Of a DNA stretch of 64,000 nucleotides, positions 35,003-44,883 are shown in pieces; position 1 is the first letter of the stretch, and each line of letters opens with the position of its first letter. The notes beneath the pieces were generated by a model, which saw only the letters and a program-made list of their open reading frames with translations, made no database searches and was not told the origin of the DNA. The position numbers were made by a program, and so were the translations under genes. Origin of the DNA: JAUIET01 sp964352475 (lineage in GTDB: Bacteria > Pseudomonadota > Gammaproteobacteria > Pseudomonadales > JAUIET01); NCBI GenBank assembly GCA_964352475.1, contig CAYGSL010000020.1, positions 6,865-70,864 of the forward strand, given 5' to 3'.

Positions 35003-36682
35003 TTACGGCTGGAAAGGGCTACGGTCCCTGTTCGCTTGCCGCAGCTTGCGGTTGAAGTTCACGTCATCAGTGTACGTGCAAGTCTGAACTTCCTGGCCAC
35101 CGCCCATATCGAACGACATGTATTGGTAAGCACTAAAGCCTTCCTTCTTCGCACATACTGGAGGGACTACCCCACGCAGATTGAATTCCCAGATGGCATC
35201 GCCAAAACCCTCTGGCACTTCGGCAAGATTAGTGCTGTCCGGGTGTTGCACAGCCACTACAAATCGGCCGGGCTTACGCGGGTGAAAAATCATACCAGTT
35301 GCCTCGGAACCATCTACTTGCAAACTCAGGAAGTGGTCCAAAGACTCGGCGATGCCGTCACCATCGGTGTCGCGAGCGAACCAAATGTCACCGCCCACAT
35401 CTGAGCTGTTGGGCGAATCTTCTATGATGAAAATATTGCCCAATGCGTCCTGAGCCAGATTGTCAGGGGCGTTCAGTACGCCGGTAGTAGCCGGAAAACC
35501 TGCGTTTCTGGCTGTGGCGGTACTGGCAAATTGCCTAACCATTGCCTTACCATCGCCCAGTTCTTCAATTGATATAACGGCATTCTCTGAAGTCGTTGCT
35601 ACATAAAGCATTTCATTGCCATCAGCACTGTAGCCAATAGTCATATCTTCAGGGCGACCAAATGGTGTTCCACCTGCATCGTCTGCCGCATCCCGGCCCG
35701 GTCGCGTCGAACCGTCTTCACCACTTTCAAACGGGCTGCGAATTCCTTCCAATGGAGTGCCTGTTTCATCGGTTAGAGGAACCCACGTAGCCATGCCAAA
35801 ACGCGATGCTTGCACTTCCTCGCTTTGGTTTACTACCGAGTCATCACTGCCGCTGCCATCCCAGCGTTCATCGACTGTTCCCATATAGCCATCGGTTGCC
35901 AATACGAAGGTCTGGCCACCAGTGGCATAGTCGCCTTTAGTGGCCAATACAAGCTTATAAACCGAACCAGAGCGATCTTCGTCCACGTAGTAAATTACTT
36001 CATTTTTCTGCTCGATACTGAAATTGATCCCTTCGTGCGACACTCTGGCGATGCTGTGCAGTTCACGGTAATCAACTCCGTATTCCATAGTGGCGCTGCC
36101 TGCTGTCGGGTCAGCTGGTGCCGGGCCCAGAGGATTCATGACCTCAACAATTCGACCACGTCCAGACCATTCTTCGCCGGCAATAACGGTTCCATTCGGT
36201 GTCATGCGTGCCGGGTCGAAAGCGCCGTAATCATAATCCCATGTAGGACCGTTTGGATCGCTGCGATCACCGTTCTCATCACCGGCGAATATTAGTTCGG
36301 CAAAATCATTTCTGCGATCATAACGAGTAATGCCAGCGCCTACGGGTGATTCATGTGGGATGAATATGTATCGGCCTCCTGGGCTGTAAGCAAGCATGTC
36401 AAACATGGAGGCACTACTTCCCGCCGGATTGCCAAGTCCATCGAAATCAACGCGCTGGATCGATTGAAAGCTATCGGCTTCCACCTCCGCCATACTCGTC
36501 AGGCTTTTCTGAGAAACACCCGCCGGGGCTTGCCAGGGCGAATTCAATTCATTGATATGATTTGGTGAAGCAACCGCAGCGGACTGGGTTAGTGGATTAA
36601 AGTAAGGTTCAGTGCCCGCCAGTGCTGCTTGCGACACAGCCAGCGCTAGTGCGCTAACGGTTATTTTGGGGTTTAACATCAT
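35003..36682 (-). CDS. phoX: PhoX-family (DUF839) alkaline phosphatase-like protein
   Basis: 559 residues from the ATG pair with AGGAG eight bases upstream; an upstream extension to 36781 is unlikely. Signal peptide followed by the DUF839/PhoX core: YSPGGRYIFIPHESPVGAGITRYD, NGTVIAGEEWSGRGRI, FGRPEDMTIGYSADGNEMLYVATT and NAPDNLAQDALGNIFIIED. PhoX enzymes are calcium/iron-dependent secreted phosphatases that release phosphate from esters. Membership of the wide family is firm; phosphatase activity is inferred, helped by the phosphate-related neighbours. I found no convincing PhoB box in front. Confidence 0.82.
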   Translation of the reverse strand: MMLNPKITVSALALAVSQAALAGTEPYFNPLTQSAAVASPNHINELNSPWQAPAGVSQKSLTSMAEVEADSFQSIQRVDFDGLGNPAGSSASMFDMLAYSPGGRYIFIPHESPVGAGITRYDRRNDFAELIFAGDENGDRSDPNGPTWDYDYGAFDPARMTPNGTVIAGEEWSGRGRIVEVMNPLGPAPADPTAGSATMEYGVDYRELHSIARVSHEGINFSIEQKNEVIYYVDEDRSGSVYKLVLATKGDYATGGQTFVLATDGYMGTVDERWDGSGSDDSVVNQSEEVQASRFGMATWVPLTDETGTPLEGIRSPFESGEDGSTRPGRDAADDAGGTPFGRPEDMTIGYSADGNEMLYVATTSENAVISIEELGDGKAMVRQFASTATARNAGFPATTGVLNAPDNLAQDALGNIFIIEDSPNSSDVGGDIWFARDTDGDGIAESLDHFLSLQVDGSEATGMIFHPRKPGRFVVAVQHPDSTNLAEVPEGFGDAIWEFNLRGVVPPVCAKKEGFSAYQYMSFDMGGGQEVQTCTYTDDVNFNRKLRQANRDRSPFQP

Positions 36683-36991
36683 TCGGTATTCTCCTGAAGA
36701 ATAGTGCTGATCAATGGGTAATATTTTTAATCGAATGTGCCGTACTGCGCTGAAAATGCTCAGCGAAAGCAGCAGCACCAAACCATGATGGCAAGCAGGC
36801 GTTTCAGGCCGATGAAGTGTTTTTTATATTGTGATGAACTATTAGTGGCGGATATAAGTGGTTGGTGTTACCAAACAATGACTATTGACACAAATGTGTA
36901 GAAATTGTCGCTATGTAGGTGCCAGAGTTGGTGGGTCGTGCGCGCAGACCCAATGGGTGATGATGGTTCGGTTTTTGAGAATCCAGACTTT
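36683..36991. other. Gap between the di-haem cytochrome and PhoX
   Basis: 309 bases without a gene. It contains AT-rich stretches and a motif AATGACTATTGACAC whose TGAC repeats are seven, not eleven, bases apart, so it is not a PhoB box. No terminator was seen. PhoX probably has its own promoter here. Confidence 0.5.
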
Positions 36992-38659
36992 TTATTTTGC
37001 GGCAGCCCAGTCAAGTCGAATGTCCCAGGTATAGAAAAACTGAGCCGGCAGCGTTGGTGCTGTTTCGTTATCTATGTGCTCGAAGACATTCTGTGGCGGC
37101 TTGACCATAGCGTCGCGGCCATAGATAAAGTCTTGATTTGCCACAATGGTTCGATACGCCTTATTTAACTGCCGAGCGCGCGGTACCGACGGGGTGATGA
37201 GATCGTATACATCCTTGGCGCGCGCCAGTTTTTCGCCACTCACGGCACCATTGCTGTCAAACCATTTTTCAAACATCTCGGCGTTGTTGCGAAACTCTCC
37301 GCCGCCACCCACGCGGCGCAGATAGGTAGCAATCTCACCCTCACGCTCTCCTTTATTAGGCGCATCGGGCATGCCTTTTAAGTCAATGTACTTCCAACCA
37401 TTCGCGCCATCTACTTTGCGCGGAAAACTGAAGGTCTTATCGATGGTGGCACCCACCGAGCTGTGGCAACCCATGCACGCCAGGTTCTCTTCATAAGTGA
37501 GCGTTCTCAGTTGCCCATTGGCCCCTTCAATGAACCCGGCTATAGACCAGCCAAAGCCATTGTCCAGGCCTTTGTCGCCGAGCAATAGATAGCGAGGTAA
37601 GCGGCCTTGCTCCTTACCAAAGTTCTCCAGTTCATATCGCCTTTCGTAGGTTTGTTGCCCATACTCTTTCCACTTTCGCATATAACGTACCTCTTTCATG
37701 CGCGTGGATGGCCCAATGGAATCGTCCTCTCCAATGCCTACGTATCGAACCGTATGCAGAAATTCTGTGCCCATGGGGTAAATTTCTTGATTTACGTATC
37801 GCTTCCCTGCACCACCCACATACTGGGTGGCATCCGAGATGGTGGTAATAACCCCCAGCACCCCATCGCCATTGAGATCCTTCTGAATCACTTGTTCATT
37901 GACGGGTAATGTGGCAATTGTGTCTGTACCTTTTATGCGCGCTTCTAAAATGGCAAGATTTGCTCGGTATATGTCGGCTGAGTATTCGCCTTCTGCCGTT
38001 TGCCTGAAGGCAGAATCGAGGCGAATCATAACGTCATCGGTTGAGCCATTAGTGGGCCAAAAGGTGCTGGGTAGCGGTTTGTAGTTAAATGCCACCCAGT
38101 GGCTGCCGTCTCTGGCAAATCCAAATTCATCAAATGCGGCCGCGCCCAAATGCAGATTCTTGAGGTCTGGAATCCAACCTTCAAAGCCGGTTTCTTTGAG
38201 TCTGGCTGCCAGCTCCGTATAGTTGTCGGTGCTCACCCATTGGTCAATCTCCGCGTCGGTGATTTCGTTCACTTCTTTGCTGCGGTCTTCAAACAAATTG
38301 GCCCAGTGGTTGGTCATGCCCACGTCGCTGAAGGCGTAGGCCAATTGCAAGCCACCGTCATTCATGGTGTTCTCACCACCGGCTCGCTGATTCTGATGGC
38401 ATACGTAGCAGGGGTTGAACTGGCCTTCGGTTCGGGTGTAACACTGTGGCGGAATCGGTGCTTCAGCATTGAAGGTGGTCCGCTTTGGGTGCAAATCAGG
38501 CAATACCACGGTTTTAGGCGACTTCTGCGTTAATAGCGCTGCCAGTATTTGTTCATGATACGGCTTTTCGGCTGAGCTTTTAGCGTGATCAGGCAGAAGC
38601 TCTGCGCCCATCAAGGGCAATGTGAGCAAGGCAGTTATCAGCGGGTATTTGTAGTTCAT
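36992..38659 (-). CDS. Secreted c-type cytochrome with two haem motifs, function unknown
   Basis: 555 residues from the ATG that starts the signal peptide (MNYKYPLITALLTLPLMGAE); the frame is open to 38737. Two c-type haem sites are seen, CYVCH (about residue 80) and CMGCH (about 408), too far apart for a small cytochrome domain. The rest lacks repeats I recognise. DLNGDGVLG resembles a calcium loop. It is upstream of PhoX on the same strand and divergent from the TonB receptor. It may carry electrons in a periplasmic reaction linked to those proteins. Confidence 0.75.
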   Translation of the reverse strand: MNYKYPLITALLTLPLMGAELLPDHAKSSAEKPYHEQILAALLTQKSPKTVVLPDLHPKRTTFNAEAPIPPQCYTRTEGQFNPCYVCHQNQRAGGENTMNDGGLQLAYAFSDVGMTNHWANLFEDRSKEVNEITDAEIDQWVSTDNYTELAARLKETGFEGWIPDLKNLHLGAAAFDEFGFARDGSHWVAFNYKPLPSTFWPTNGSTDDVMIRLDSAFRQTAEGEYSADIYRANLAILEARIKGTDTIATLPVNEQVIQKDLNGDGVLGVITTISDATQYVGGAGKRYVNQEIYPMGTEFLHTVRYVGIGEDDSIGPSTRMKEVRYMRKWKEYGQQTYERRYELENFGKEQGRLPRYLLLGDKGLDNGFGWSIAGFIEGANGQLRTLTYEENLACMGCHSSVGATIDKTFSFPRKVDGANGWKYIDLKGMPDAPNKGEREGEIATYLRRVGGGGEFRNNAEMFEKWFDSNGAVSGEKLARAKDVYDLITPSVPRARQLNKAYRTIVANQDFIYGRDAMVKPPQNVFEHIDNETAPTLPAQFFYTWDIRLDWAAAK

Positions 38660-38811
38660 CAGTACACTATTCGTCGCGGCGGGCGTTGTTCGAGATGTAT
38701 TGATGTTATCCGCGCTGTGTTTCAAATTCGTGAACACCAGAGCGAAAGTGCTAGCAGTCCTTTCAGGCGGCGATCTGTTCGGGCTAGAAGTGCTTCCTGC
38801 TCAATTATTGG

Positions 38812-38829
38812 CTGTCATCAAAATTTCAT
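38812..38829 (+). promoter_or_regulatory. PhoB box upstream of the TonB receptor
   Basis: CTGTCAT-CAAA-ATTTCAT: first half perfect, second 5 of 7, period 11 bases. The hexamer ten bases downstream (GAGAGT) is a weak -10. It lies 48 bases before the first ATG of the receptor. Confidence 0.65.
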
Positions 38830-38877
38830 AATTACGAAGGAGAGTTGTAACAAACGGCCAGTAAAGTAGCGATCTCT

Positions 38878-41800
38878 ATGAATTGGGGCTCGACTTTAAT
38901 GAATTTATTTGCACGAACTGTTCGCTACGCGACGCTGTTATTGACGTGCGTAAGCCTGTTCTTTTCGCCGGCCGCCAGCGCAGCGGATCTTTTTCTGCAT
39001 GTATTCCATAAGGAAGCACCTGTACAAGGCGTAGGTGTATTCGTTGATGATGATCTGGTGGGTGTGACCGATCGACGAGGCGCTTACGAGCTGTATCTTG
39101 ACTCTGGTGACCATGTACTAAAGCTCGGTGATGAAGACTCGCTGCTGGCCACTGTTGACTTGGCTGCCAACGATGGCGACGAAATTGAGGTTCAGGTTGT
39201 AGTCAATGAAGGTGACGAAGAAGCTGACATTAATATCCGTCGGTTTCGTTCGGGTGAGTCTGGTGGCGAGCCTGGGTATTTGACCGGCACCATTCTGGAC
39301 GGCGACGGTCTGCCGGTAATGGGCGCTTCTATTAATGCCCAAGGTGGCCAGTATTCGGCCGAAAGCTCAGCTGACGGTAGCTACTTACTGGAAATGCCGC
39401 GCGGCTCTTATCGCATTTCTATTGAACACCCGGATTATGCAGACAGCGAAATCAGCGCTATCAGGCTGTACTCCGGAGTGGGTGTGCAAGCAGCTGTTAC
39501 CCTGTATTCACAGCAAACAGGTATCCAGGCGCCAGCGCTGCCACAAGACCCTTCTCTCGAAGAGGTGGTCATTCTGGGCACTTTTAATCCATCGCAAAAT
39601 GCGTCTGACCTCGAACGCTTTGCAACTACCGTAACCGATGCTCTGGATTTTGCCCAATTAGCGCGGCTGGGTGATGGCGATGTAGCCGCTGCATTGAACC
39701 GAATTGTTGGCGTAACAGTGACTGACGGCAAATACGCCAACGTACGCGGACTGGACGGGCGCTACATCTCCAGTACATTGAATGGTTTGCTCATGCCGAG
39801 TACCGATCCGCTGCGTCGCGACGTACAGCTGGATTTGTTTCCGTCGAATATCCTGTCTGGCATTGAAATCCAGAAGAGTTACAGTGCTGACTTATTGGGC
39901 AGTACCACCGGTGGTAGCGTCAAAATTAACACGCGTGGTTTGCCGGATGAGCGGGTATTTTCGCTGTCCAGCAGTGGTGGCTATCGGCAAGACGTTACCG
40001 GTGACCGACTGGTTAGCTACCGTGGCAGCGAGACCGATGGTTGGGGGTTCGACAGTGACCTCAGAGCATTGTCCAGTGATGTTCTGGCGGCTACCAATGG
40101 TGGTCGTGATTTGACGATTTGTGATCCCGAGCTCGACCCCCGCTGCACCGCACCCATTCAGGCAGCGGCGCTCGCCGTTACCTTCGAAGACGACTACAAC
40201 GTGCGGCGTAAGAAAGCCAATCCTGATGGTTCTGCCTCTGTGTCGTATGGCGACCGGATAGAGCTTGAGTCCATGGACTTTGGTTATTTCGCGGCACTGA
40301 GCTACTCGCACTCCACCAGTGATCGTATCGATGCAACCATTACCGATCCACTGGACGCCTCCGGCAGCTATAAGAGATCTCAGGAAAACACAGGCATTAA
40401 TGCGTATTTGGTCACCGGTATTGAATTTCGTGACTCCGATGAGATTCTCAGTAAAACGATGTTGCTCAGAAGCACGGATGACACAACACGCCAGAATGAC
40501 GTTGTAGACATTGAAGATGTAACGATCAGCGAAGTGATTCTGGAGTTCGTAGAGCGTCAATTCATCGCGCAACAGTTCAGCGGCTCGCACGCCATTAATG
40601 TGTTCGACGAAGAGTCCAGTCTGGATTGGCGACTTGGCTACTCCAACACGCAGCGTGATGAGCCGGACCGGCGCACGTATCAGTATCGAAATGACGTGCT
40701 CGCTCCTTCAGAGCTGGAGCGGCGCTGGTCAGAGCTGGATGAAGACAGTATCGACCTAGGTATAGACTATTCACTACCACTATCGCTAAGTGATGATTTG
40801 TTGCTTGACCTTAAAGTAGGCGCTATGTGGTCAGATCGCAGCCGGGAGGTAGAGCTATACCGTTTCGGTATTCGTCCAGGCAGCACGAACGCGGCGATAT
40901 CAACTGGCATCGATGAGAACCTTGAAGACGTGCTGTCTTACCTGAATTTTATTCGCGATCGCTGGCGGCTTAATACACTGACTACAGACACGGATTCTTA
41001 CGAGTCAGACGAGGAGTTTGTGGCACTCTATACCAGTGGTGTCGTTGAGCTAGGCGCAGAATGGACCATAGAAGCCGGTTTGCGCTGGGAAGATTTCACT
41101 CAAGAGCTGAGCTATCCAAACCAGATATCGGCGTCGAACGATTTGTCGTCTACCGAGGTGCTGCCTGCGCTCAATCTAACGTATCGGCCTAATGACGAAT
41201 GGCAATTTCGAGTTGGCTATAGCCAGACAGTGTCGTACCCGGGGTTGATCGAGCGTGCAGAGTCACTGGTGTATGAGCCTGCTACTGATGACCCGATCTT
41301 TGGTAACCCGGACCTTGAAACATCCACCATTGACAATATTGATCTGCGCGCCGAGTACTACTTTTCCGATGAAGAGAGCGTATCCCTCGCAATATTTCGA
41401 AAAGAAATTGATAAGCCAGTAGAGCGCCAGGTACCTGATGGCTCTGGCTCTGCAGCCGTGGGCATTACCTTCCGCAACGCACAAGAAGCCACACTCACTG
41501 GCATTGAGTTAGACGCTTATAAAAACTTGCTTGATCTTGATGATTCGCTGTTGTTCATCACCGGTAACCTGACCTGGATTGATTCGGAAGTCACGCTTGA
41601 TGACGACTCGCTGCGCTTGGAAGGTCAGAGCGCACAGGGCCGCGAACTGCAAGGGCAGTCGCCCTGGCTGGCTAACTTGCAGCTAGGTTACGACCACTTT
41701 GATACCGGGCAGCAGGTTACTTTGGCCGTAAACTTCTTTGATGACCGAATTTTCCGCGTTACCCGTGGTGGCAACAACCGCCCCGAGTTTGAAAACGGTC

Positions 41801-41973
41801 GTGTGCTGGTTGACCTGAGTTACGAGAAGCTATTTGGCGAAGCGCTGACATTTAGAGCGCAAATCAAAAACCTGCTAAACGACAAAGTTGAATTCTCACA
41901 AAATGACCGCGTAATTGAGAGCTATGAACAAGGCACCTCAATTTCCTTAAAGCTTACCTACGATTTTCTCTAG
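38878..41973 (+). CDS. TonB-dependent outer-membrane receptor with carboxypeptidase-regulatory-like domain
   Basis: 1031 residues. Signal peptide to about 35, a Ca-binding-like acidic region, a carboxypeptidase D regulatory-like domain at about 136-212 (GYLTGTILDGDGLPVMGASI), a TonB-box-like EEVVILG near 228, the plug (GRYISSTLNGLLMPS; STTGGSVKINTRG) and a C-terminal 22-strand-type barrel ending LTYDFL. Such receptors import large or scarce ligands with energy from TonB. A PhoB box upstream and the neighbouring PhoX suggest a phosphorus-containing ligand, an inference. ATG at 38899 is an alternative start. The lipoprotein gene follows 12 bases later. Confidence 0.9.
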   Translation: MNWGSTLMNLFARTVRYATLLLTCVSLFFSPAASAADLFLHVFHKEAPVQGVGVFVDDDLVGVTDRRGAYELYLDSGDHVLKLGDEDSLLATVDLAANDGDEIEVQVVVNEGDEEADINIRRFRSGESGGEPGYLTGTILDGDGLPVMGASINAQGGQYSAESSADGSYLLEMPRGSYRISIEHPDYADSEISAIRLYSGVGVQAAVTLYSQQTGIQAPALPQDPSLEEVVILGTFNPSQNASDLERFATTVTDALDFAQLARLGDGDVAAALNRIVGVTVTDGKYANVRGLDGRYISSTLNGLLMPSTDPLRRDVQLDLFPSNILSGIEIQKSYSADLLGSTTGGSVKINTRGLPDERVFSLSSSGGYRQDVTGDRLVSYRGSETDGWGFDSDLRALSSDVLAATNGGRDLTICDPELDPRCTAPIQAAALAVTFEDDYNVRRKKANPDGSASVSYGDRIELESMDFGYFAALSYSHSTSDRIDATITDPLDASGSYKRSQENTGINAYLVTGIEFRDSDEILSKTMLLRSTDDTTRQNDVVDIEDVTISEVILEFVERQFIAQQFSGSHAINVFDEESSLDWRLGYSNTQRDEPDRRTYQYRNDVLAPSELERRWSELDEDSIDLGIDYSLPLSLSDDLLLDLKVGAMWSDRSREVELYRFGIRPGSTNAAISTGIDENLEDVLSYLNFIRDRWRLNTLTTDTDSYESDEEFVALYTSGVVELGAEWTIEAGLRWEDFTQELSYPNQISASNDLSSTEVLPALNLTYRPNDEWQFRVGYSQTVSYPGLIERAESLVYEPATDDPIFGNPDLETSTIDNIDLRAEYYFSDEESVSLAIFRKEIDKPVERQVPDGSGSAAVGITFRNAQEATLTGIELDAYKNLLDLDDSLLFITGNLTWIDSEVTLDDDSLRLEGQSAQGRELQGQSPWLANLQLGYDHFDTGQQVTLAVNFFDDRIFRVTRGGNNRPEFENGRVLVDLSYEKLFGEALTFRAQIKNLLNDKVEFSQNDRVIESYEQGTSISLKLTYDFL

Positions 41974-41985
41974 GAGATATAGAAG

Positions 41986-44814
41986 ATGTTAAAACCAAAG
42001 TTGCTAGCCGCGTTATTGCTCGGCAGTATTGTGCTAACAGGCTGTAGTGATGGTGACGAAGGTGACGCCGTTTCCATTACTATTAATGAAAATGTGGGCG
42101 GTGGAACAGACACTCCTGATCCAACGCCTGAGCCGCCAGCAGATCCAAACTGCGACGCCGTTGTTGATGCCGGATTTGCGTCCTGCGACAGCAACACAGG
42201 CATCGTCACGCTGAACGGTACCATCGACCAGGACTATACGCTGACGGCTGATCGCGAGTGGCGTCTGCAGGGTGTAGTTGTTGTTGGTGACGGCAATCAG
42301 ATGGTGAGCAGCGCAGCTGATGTTCAAGCGATTCGTGACGCCGGGGTTACTTTGACCGTTGAGCCCGGCACTAATGTACGCGCTTTTGACGATGGCACCT
42401 TGCTAGTGACTCGCGGCTCTATGTTGATGGCTGATGGCACCGCTGCCGAGCCAATTACATTTAGCAGCGTTGCTGATGCCGACTTTGACGGCCTTGGCGA
42501 ATGGGGTGGTGTGATCATTCAGGGCTTTGCACCTCAATACGGCGCTGGCGGCACCGGAGCCTGCTTCGGCACCGGTGATGTCTGTAACGTAGAAGGCGAG
42601 GGCGGCACCGATGTTGCTGTTTACGGTGGTAATGACGCAGCTGATAACAGCGGTATTGTTCGCTACGTTCGAATTGCTGAAGGTGGTTTGGTGGCTGGTC
42701 CCAACAACGAGATAAACGGGCTCACACTGCAAGGTGTTGGTCACGGAACCATCGTTGAATATGTGCAAGTACACAACAACCTGGACGACGGTGTTGAATG
42801 GTTCGGCGGCACAGTGAATGCGCGTTATCTGGTGCTTACAGGCAACGATGATGATGACATCGATTACGACGAAGGCTTCCAGGGCAATATTCAGTACGCG
42901 ATTATTCAGAAGGATCCTAATAAGGAAGACCCAACTGGTAGTAACGACCCGCGTGGTATTGAAGCCAACTCAAGCGACGATGAATTTGTTCCTGAAACGG
43001 ATGCGGTGATTGCTAATGTGACGATCATTGGTAGCACGGTTAACAATGATCCGGGTGGCAGTCAGCCAGGCATGCGCTTACGCGGTGCTTTAACGACTGC
43101 GATTTTCAATACAGCCGTGCAGAACTTTGACACGGGTTGTATTCGCATCGACGACGCTGATACAGATGGCGACAGCACTAATGACCAGTTTTCAACAGTG
43201 TCATTAACCAATGTAATCGGTGATTGCGCTGACGGGTTTTACGATCGACGCGCAGCCGACACAGAAGCTGGTGTGGGTGTAGGCTCCACCACAACGTTCA
43301 CGCTCAGCAGCTCTTATGCGATCAACGAGTCGATTGCAGTGCTTGGCGCCGCACCGGTGATTAACGCGGTGAATAATGGCTCTGGCTTTATGTTTGACCA
43401 AACTGCATTTATTGGCGCGGTTGATCCCGCTGAGGCTACCGGCTGGTGGGAAGGTTGGACGATTCCTGGTTCACTGGCATCGGCCACACCCGACAGCTCA
43501 CCTGCGTTTGTAAGCTGTGATGGCGATAACACTGTGTGCACCCTGACAGGTCGAATAGACGAAGATTACACCATGGTGCGTGGCGTAGAATGGCGTTTGT
43601 CTGGCGAGGTGATTGTAGGTAATGGTAATGTCACTGTTTCCAACGATACTGATGTACAGAACATTCGCGACAACGGTGTCACCCTGACAATTGAAGCAGG
43701 CGTTGACGTTCGTGCCTTCGACGACGGTTCCTTGCTGGTCACTCGTGGCTCTATGCTCGATGCGGTGGGAACTGCTGCCAGCCCAATCACCTTTAGCAGC
43801 GTGATAGACGATGACTTCGACGGCGAAGGCGAGTGGGGCGGTGTGATTGTTCAAGGCTTTGCGCCTCAATACGGCGCTGGCGGAACAGGCGCCTGTTTCG
43901 GTGCGGGAACTGTGTGTAACGTTGAAGGTGAAGGCGGTACGGTCATAGGCAACTATGGCGGTAATGACCCAGCTGACAACAGCGGTCGTATTCGCTACGT
44001 GCGAATTGCGGAAGGCGGTTTGGTTGCCGGCCCGAACAACGAAATCAACGGCCTGACGCTGCAAGGCGTAGGACACGGCACTTTGGTTGAATACGTGCAG
44101 GTGCATAACAACCTGGACGACGGTGTTGAGTGGTTCGGTGGCACGGTGAACGCACGCTACCTGGTACTGACCAATAATGACGATGACGATATTGATTACG
44201 ATGAGGGTTATCAGGGCAATATCCAGTACGCCATTATTCGTAAGAACCCGAACAAGGCCGACCCTACGGGCAGCAATGATCCGCGTGGTATTGAAGCGAA
44301 CTCAAGCGATGACGAGTTTGTGCCAGAAACCAATGCGACCTTGGCCAACATTCTGGTAGTAGGTAGCGACGTCAACAACGACCCGGGTGGCAGTCAGCCT
44401 GGCATGCGGCTGCGAGGCGCACTGACTACGGCTATCTATAACACCGCGGTTGCACGTTTTGACACCTTCGGTTGCATTCGCATCGACGATGCAGATACCG
44501 ACGGCGACAGCACTGACGATGCGTTTTCAAACGTAACGCTGGTGAACGTGGGTGGCGATTGCACGGCAGGCTTCTACAGCCATCGTATGGCTGACAGCGA
44601 AACCAATGTTGGGCCCATAACGCCGCTGATGATTGACGCTGCCTGGGCACTGGAAAACGCTGAGGCAACGGTTGCGGCCCCAGGTATCCCTGCTGTGGCA
44701 AATGGCTCAGGGTTTGTGTTCGATGACACTACCTACATCGGTGCGGTAGAGCCCGGTACGGCAGCTAATGAAGCGTGGTGGGCTGGCTGGATCATTCCAG
44801 GTTCACTGGACTGA
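41986..44814 (+). CDS. Large lipoprotein with tandem-duplicated beta-helix-like domains
   Basis: 942 residues. Lipobox LTGC at about 17-20, a Pro-rich linker (TPDPTPEPPADP), then two near-identical domains of about 430 residues (about 60-500 and 505-942). Each has the markers GFAPQYGAGGTGACFG, EINGLTLQGVGHGT and DDGVEWFGGTVNARYLVLT. They read like a right-handed parallel beta-helix with Asp-rich turns (NDDDDIDYDEG). It is co-transcribed with the TonB receptor and probably sits at the outer membrane as its ligand-capturing partner. Each domain has one Cys pair plus single Cys residues. Family not named with confidence. Confidence 0.78.
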   Translation: MLKPKLLAALLLGSIVLTGCSDGDEGDAVSITINENVGGGTDTPDPTPEPPADPNCDAVVDAGFASCDSNTGIVTLNGTIDQDYTLTADREWRLQGVVVVGDGNQMVSSAADVQAIRDAGVTLTVEPGTNVRAFDDGTLLVTRGSMLMADGTAAEPITFSSVADADFDGLGEWGGVIIQGFAPQYGAGGTGACFGTGDVCNVEGEGGTDVAVYGGNDAADNSGIVRYVRIAEGGLVAGPNNEINGLTLQGVGHGTIVEYVQVHNNLDDGVEWFGGTVNARYLVLTGNDDDDIDYDEGFQGNIQYAIIQKDPNKEDPTGSNDPRGIEANSSDDEFVPETDAVIANVTIIGSTVNNDPGGSQPGMRLRGALTTAIFNTAVQNFDTGCIRIDDADTDGDSTNDQFSTVSLTNVIGDCADGFYDRRAADTEAGVGVGSTTTFTLSSSYAINESIAVLGAAPVINAVNNGSGFMFDQTAFIGAVDPAEATGWWEGWTIPGSLASATPDSSPAFVSCDGDNTVCTLTGRIDEDYTMVRGVEWRLSGEVIVGNGNVTVSNDTDVQNIRDNGVTLTIEAGVDVRAFDDGSLLVTRGSMLDAVGTAASPITFSSVIDDDFDGEGEWGGVIVQGFAPQYGAGGTGACFGAGTVCNVEGEGGTVIGNYGGNDPADNSGRIRYVRIAEGGLVAGPNNEINGLTLQGVGHGTLVEYVQVHNNLDDGVEWFGGTVNARYLVLTNNDDDDIDYDEGYQGNIQYAIIRKNPNKADPTGSNDPRGIEANSSDDEFVPETNATLANILVVGSDVNNDPGGSQPGMRLRGALTTAIYNTAVARFDTFGCIRIDDADTDGDSTDDAFSNVTLVNVGGDCTAGFYSHRMADSETNVGPITPLMIDAAWALENAEATVAAPGIPAVANGSGFVFDDTTYIGAVEPGTAANEAWWAGWIIPGSLD
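42160..44811 (+). repeat. Internal tandem duplication of about 1.3 kb within the lipoprotein gene
   Basis: First unit about 42160-43495, second about 43500-44811. Protein identity is very high in the central 200 residues of each unit (for example VEWFGGTVNARYLVLT in both) and lower at the ends. Codons differ at many synonymous sites, so the duplication is not recent, but the protein is conserved. Confidence 0.85.
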
Positions 44815-44839
44815 TAAGGCTTAGTACTGCAACAAAAAA

Positions 44840-44866
44840 GGCCCTCATTTGAGGGCCTTTTTTTTG
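44840..44866. terminator. Bidirectional rho-independent terminator
   Basis: GGCCCTC-ATTT-GAGGGCC stem-loop with a run of eight T on the right and A-rich sequence on the left. It ends the TonB receptor-lipoprotein operon and the convergent small gene. Confidence 0.93.
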
Positions 44867-44883
44867 TCTTGAGGATTTCCAGC

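Noticed and set aside
36885..36905. PhoB box before PhoX
   Set aside because: TGAC repeats are seven bases apart, not eleven, and match the half-site poorly.
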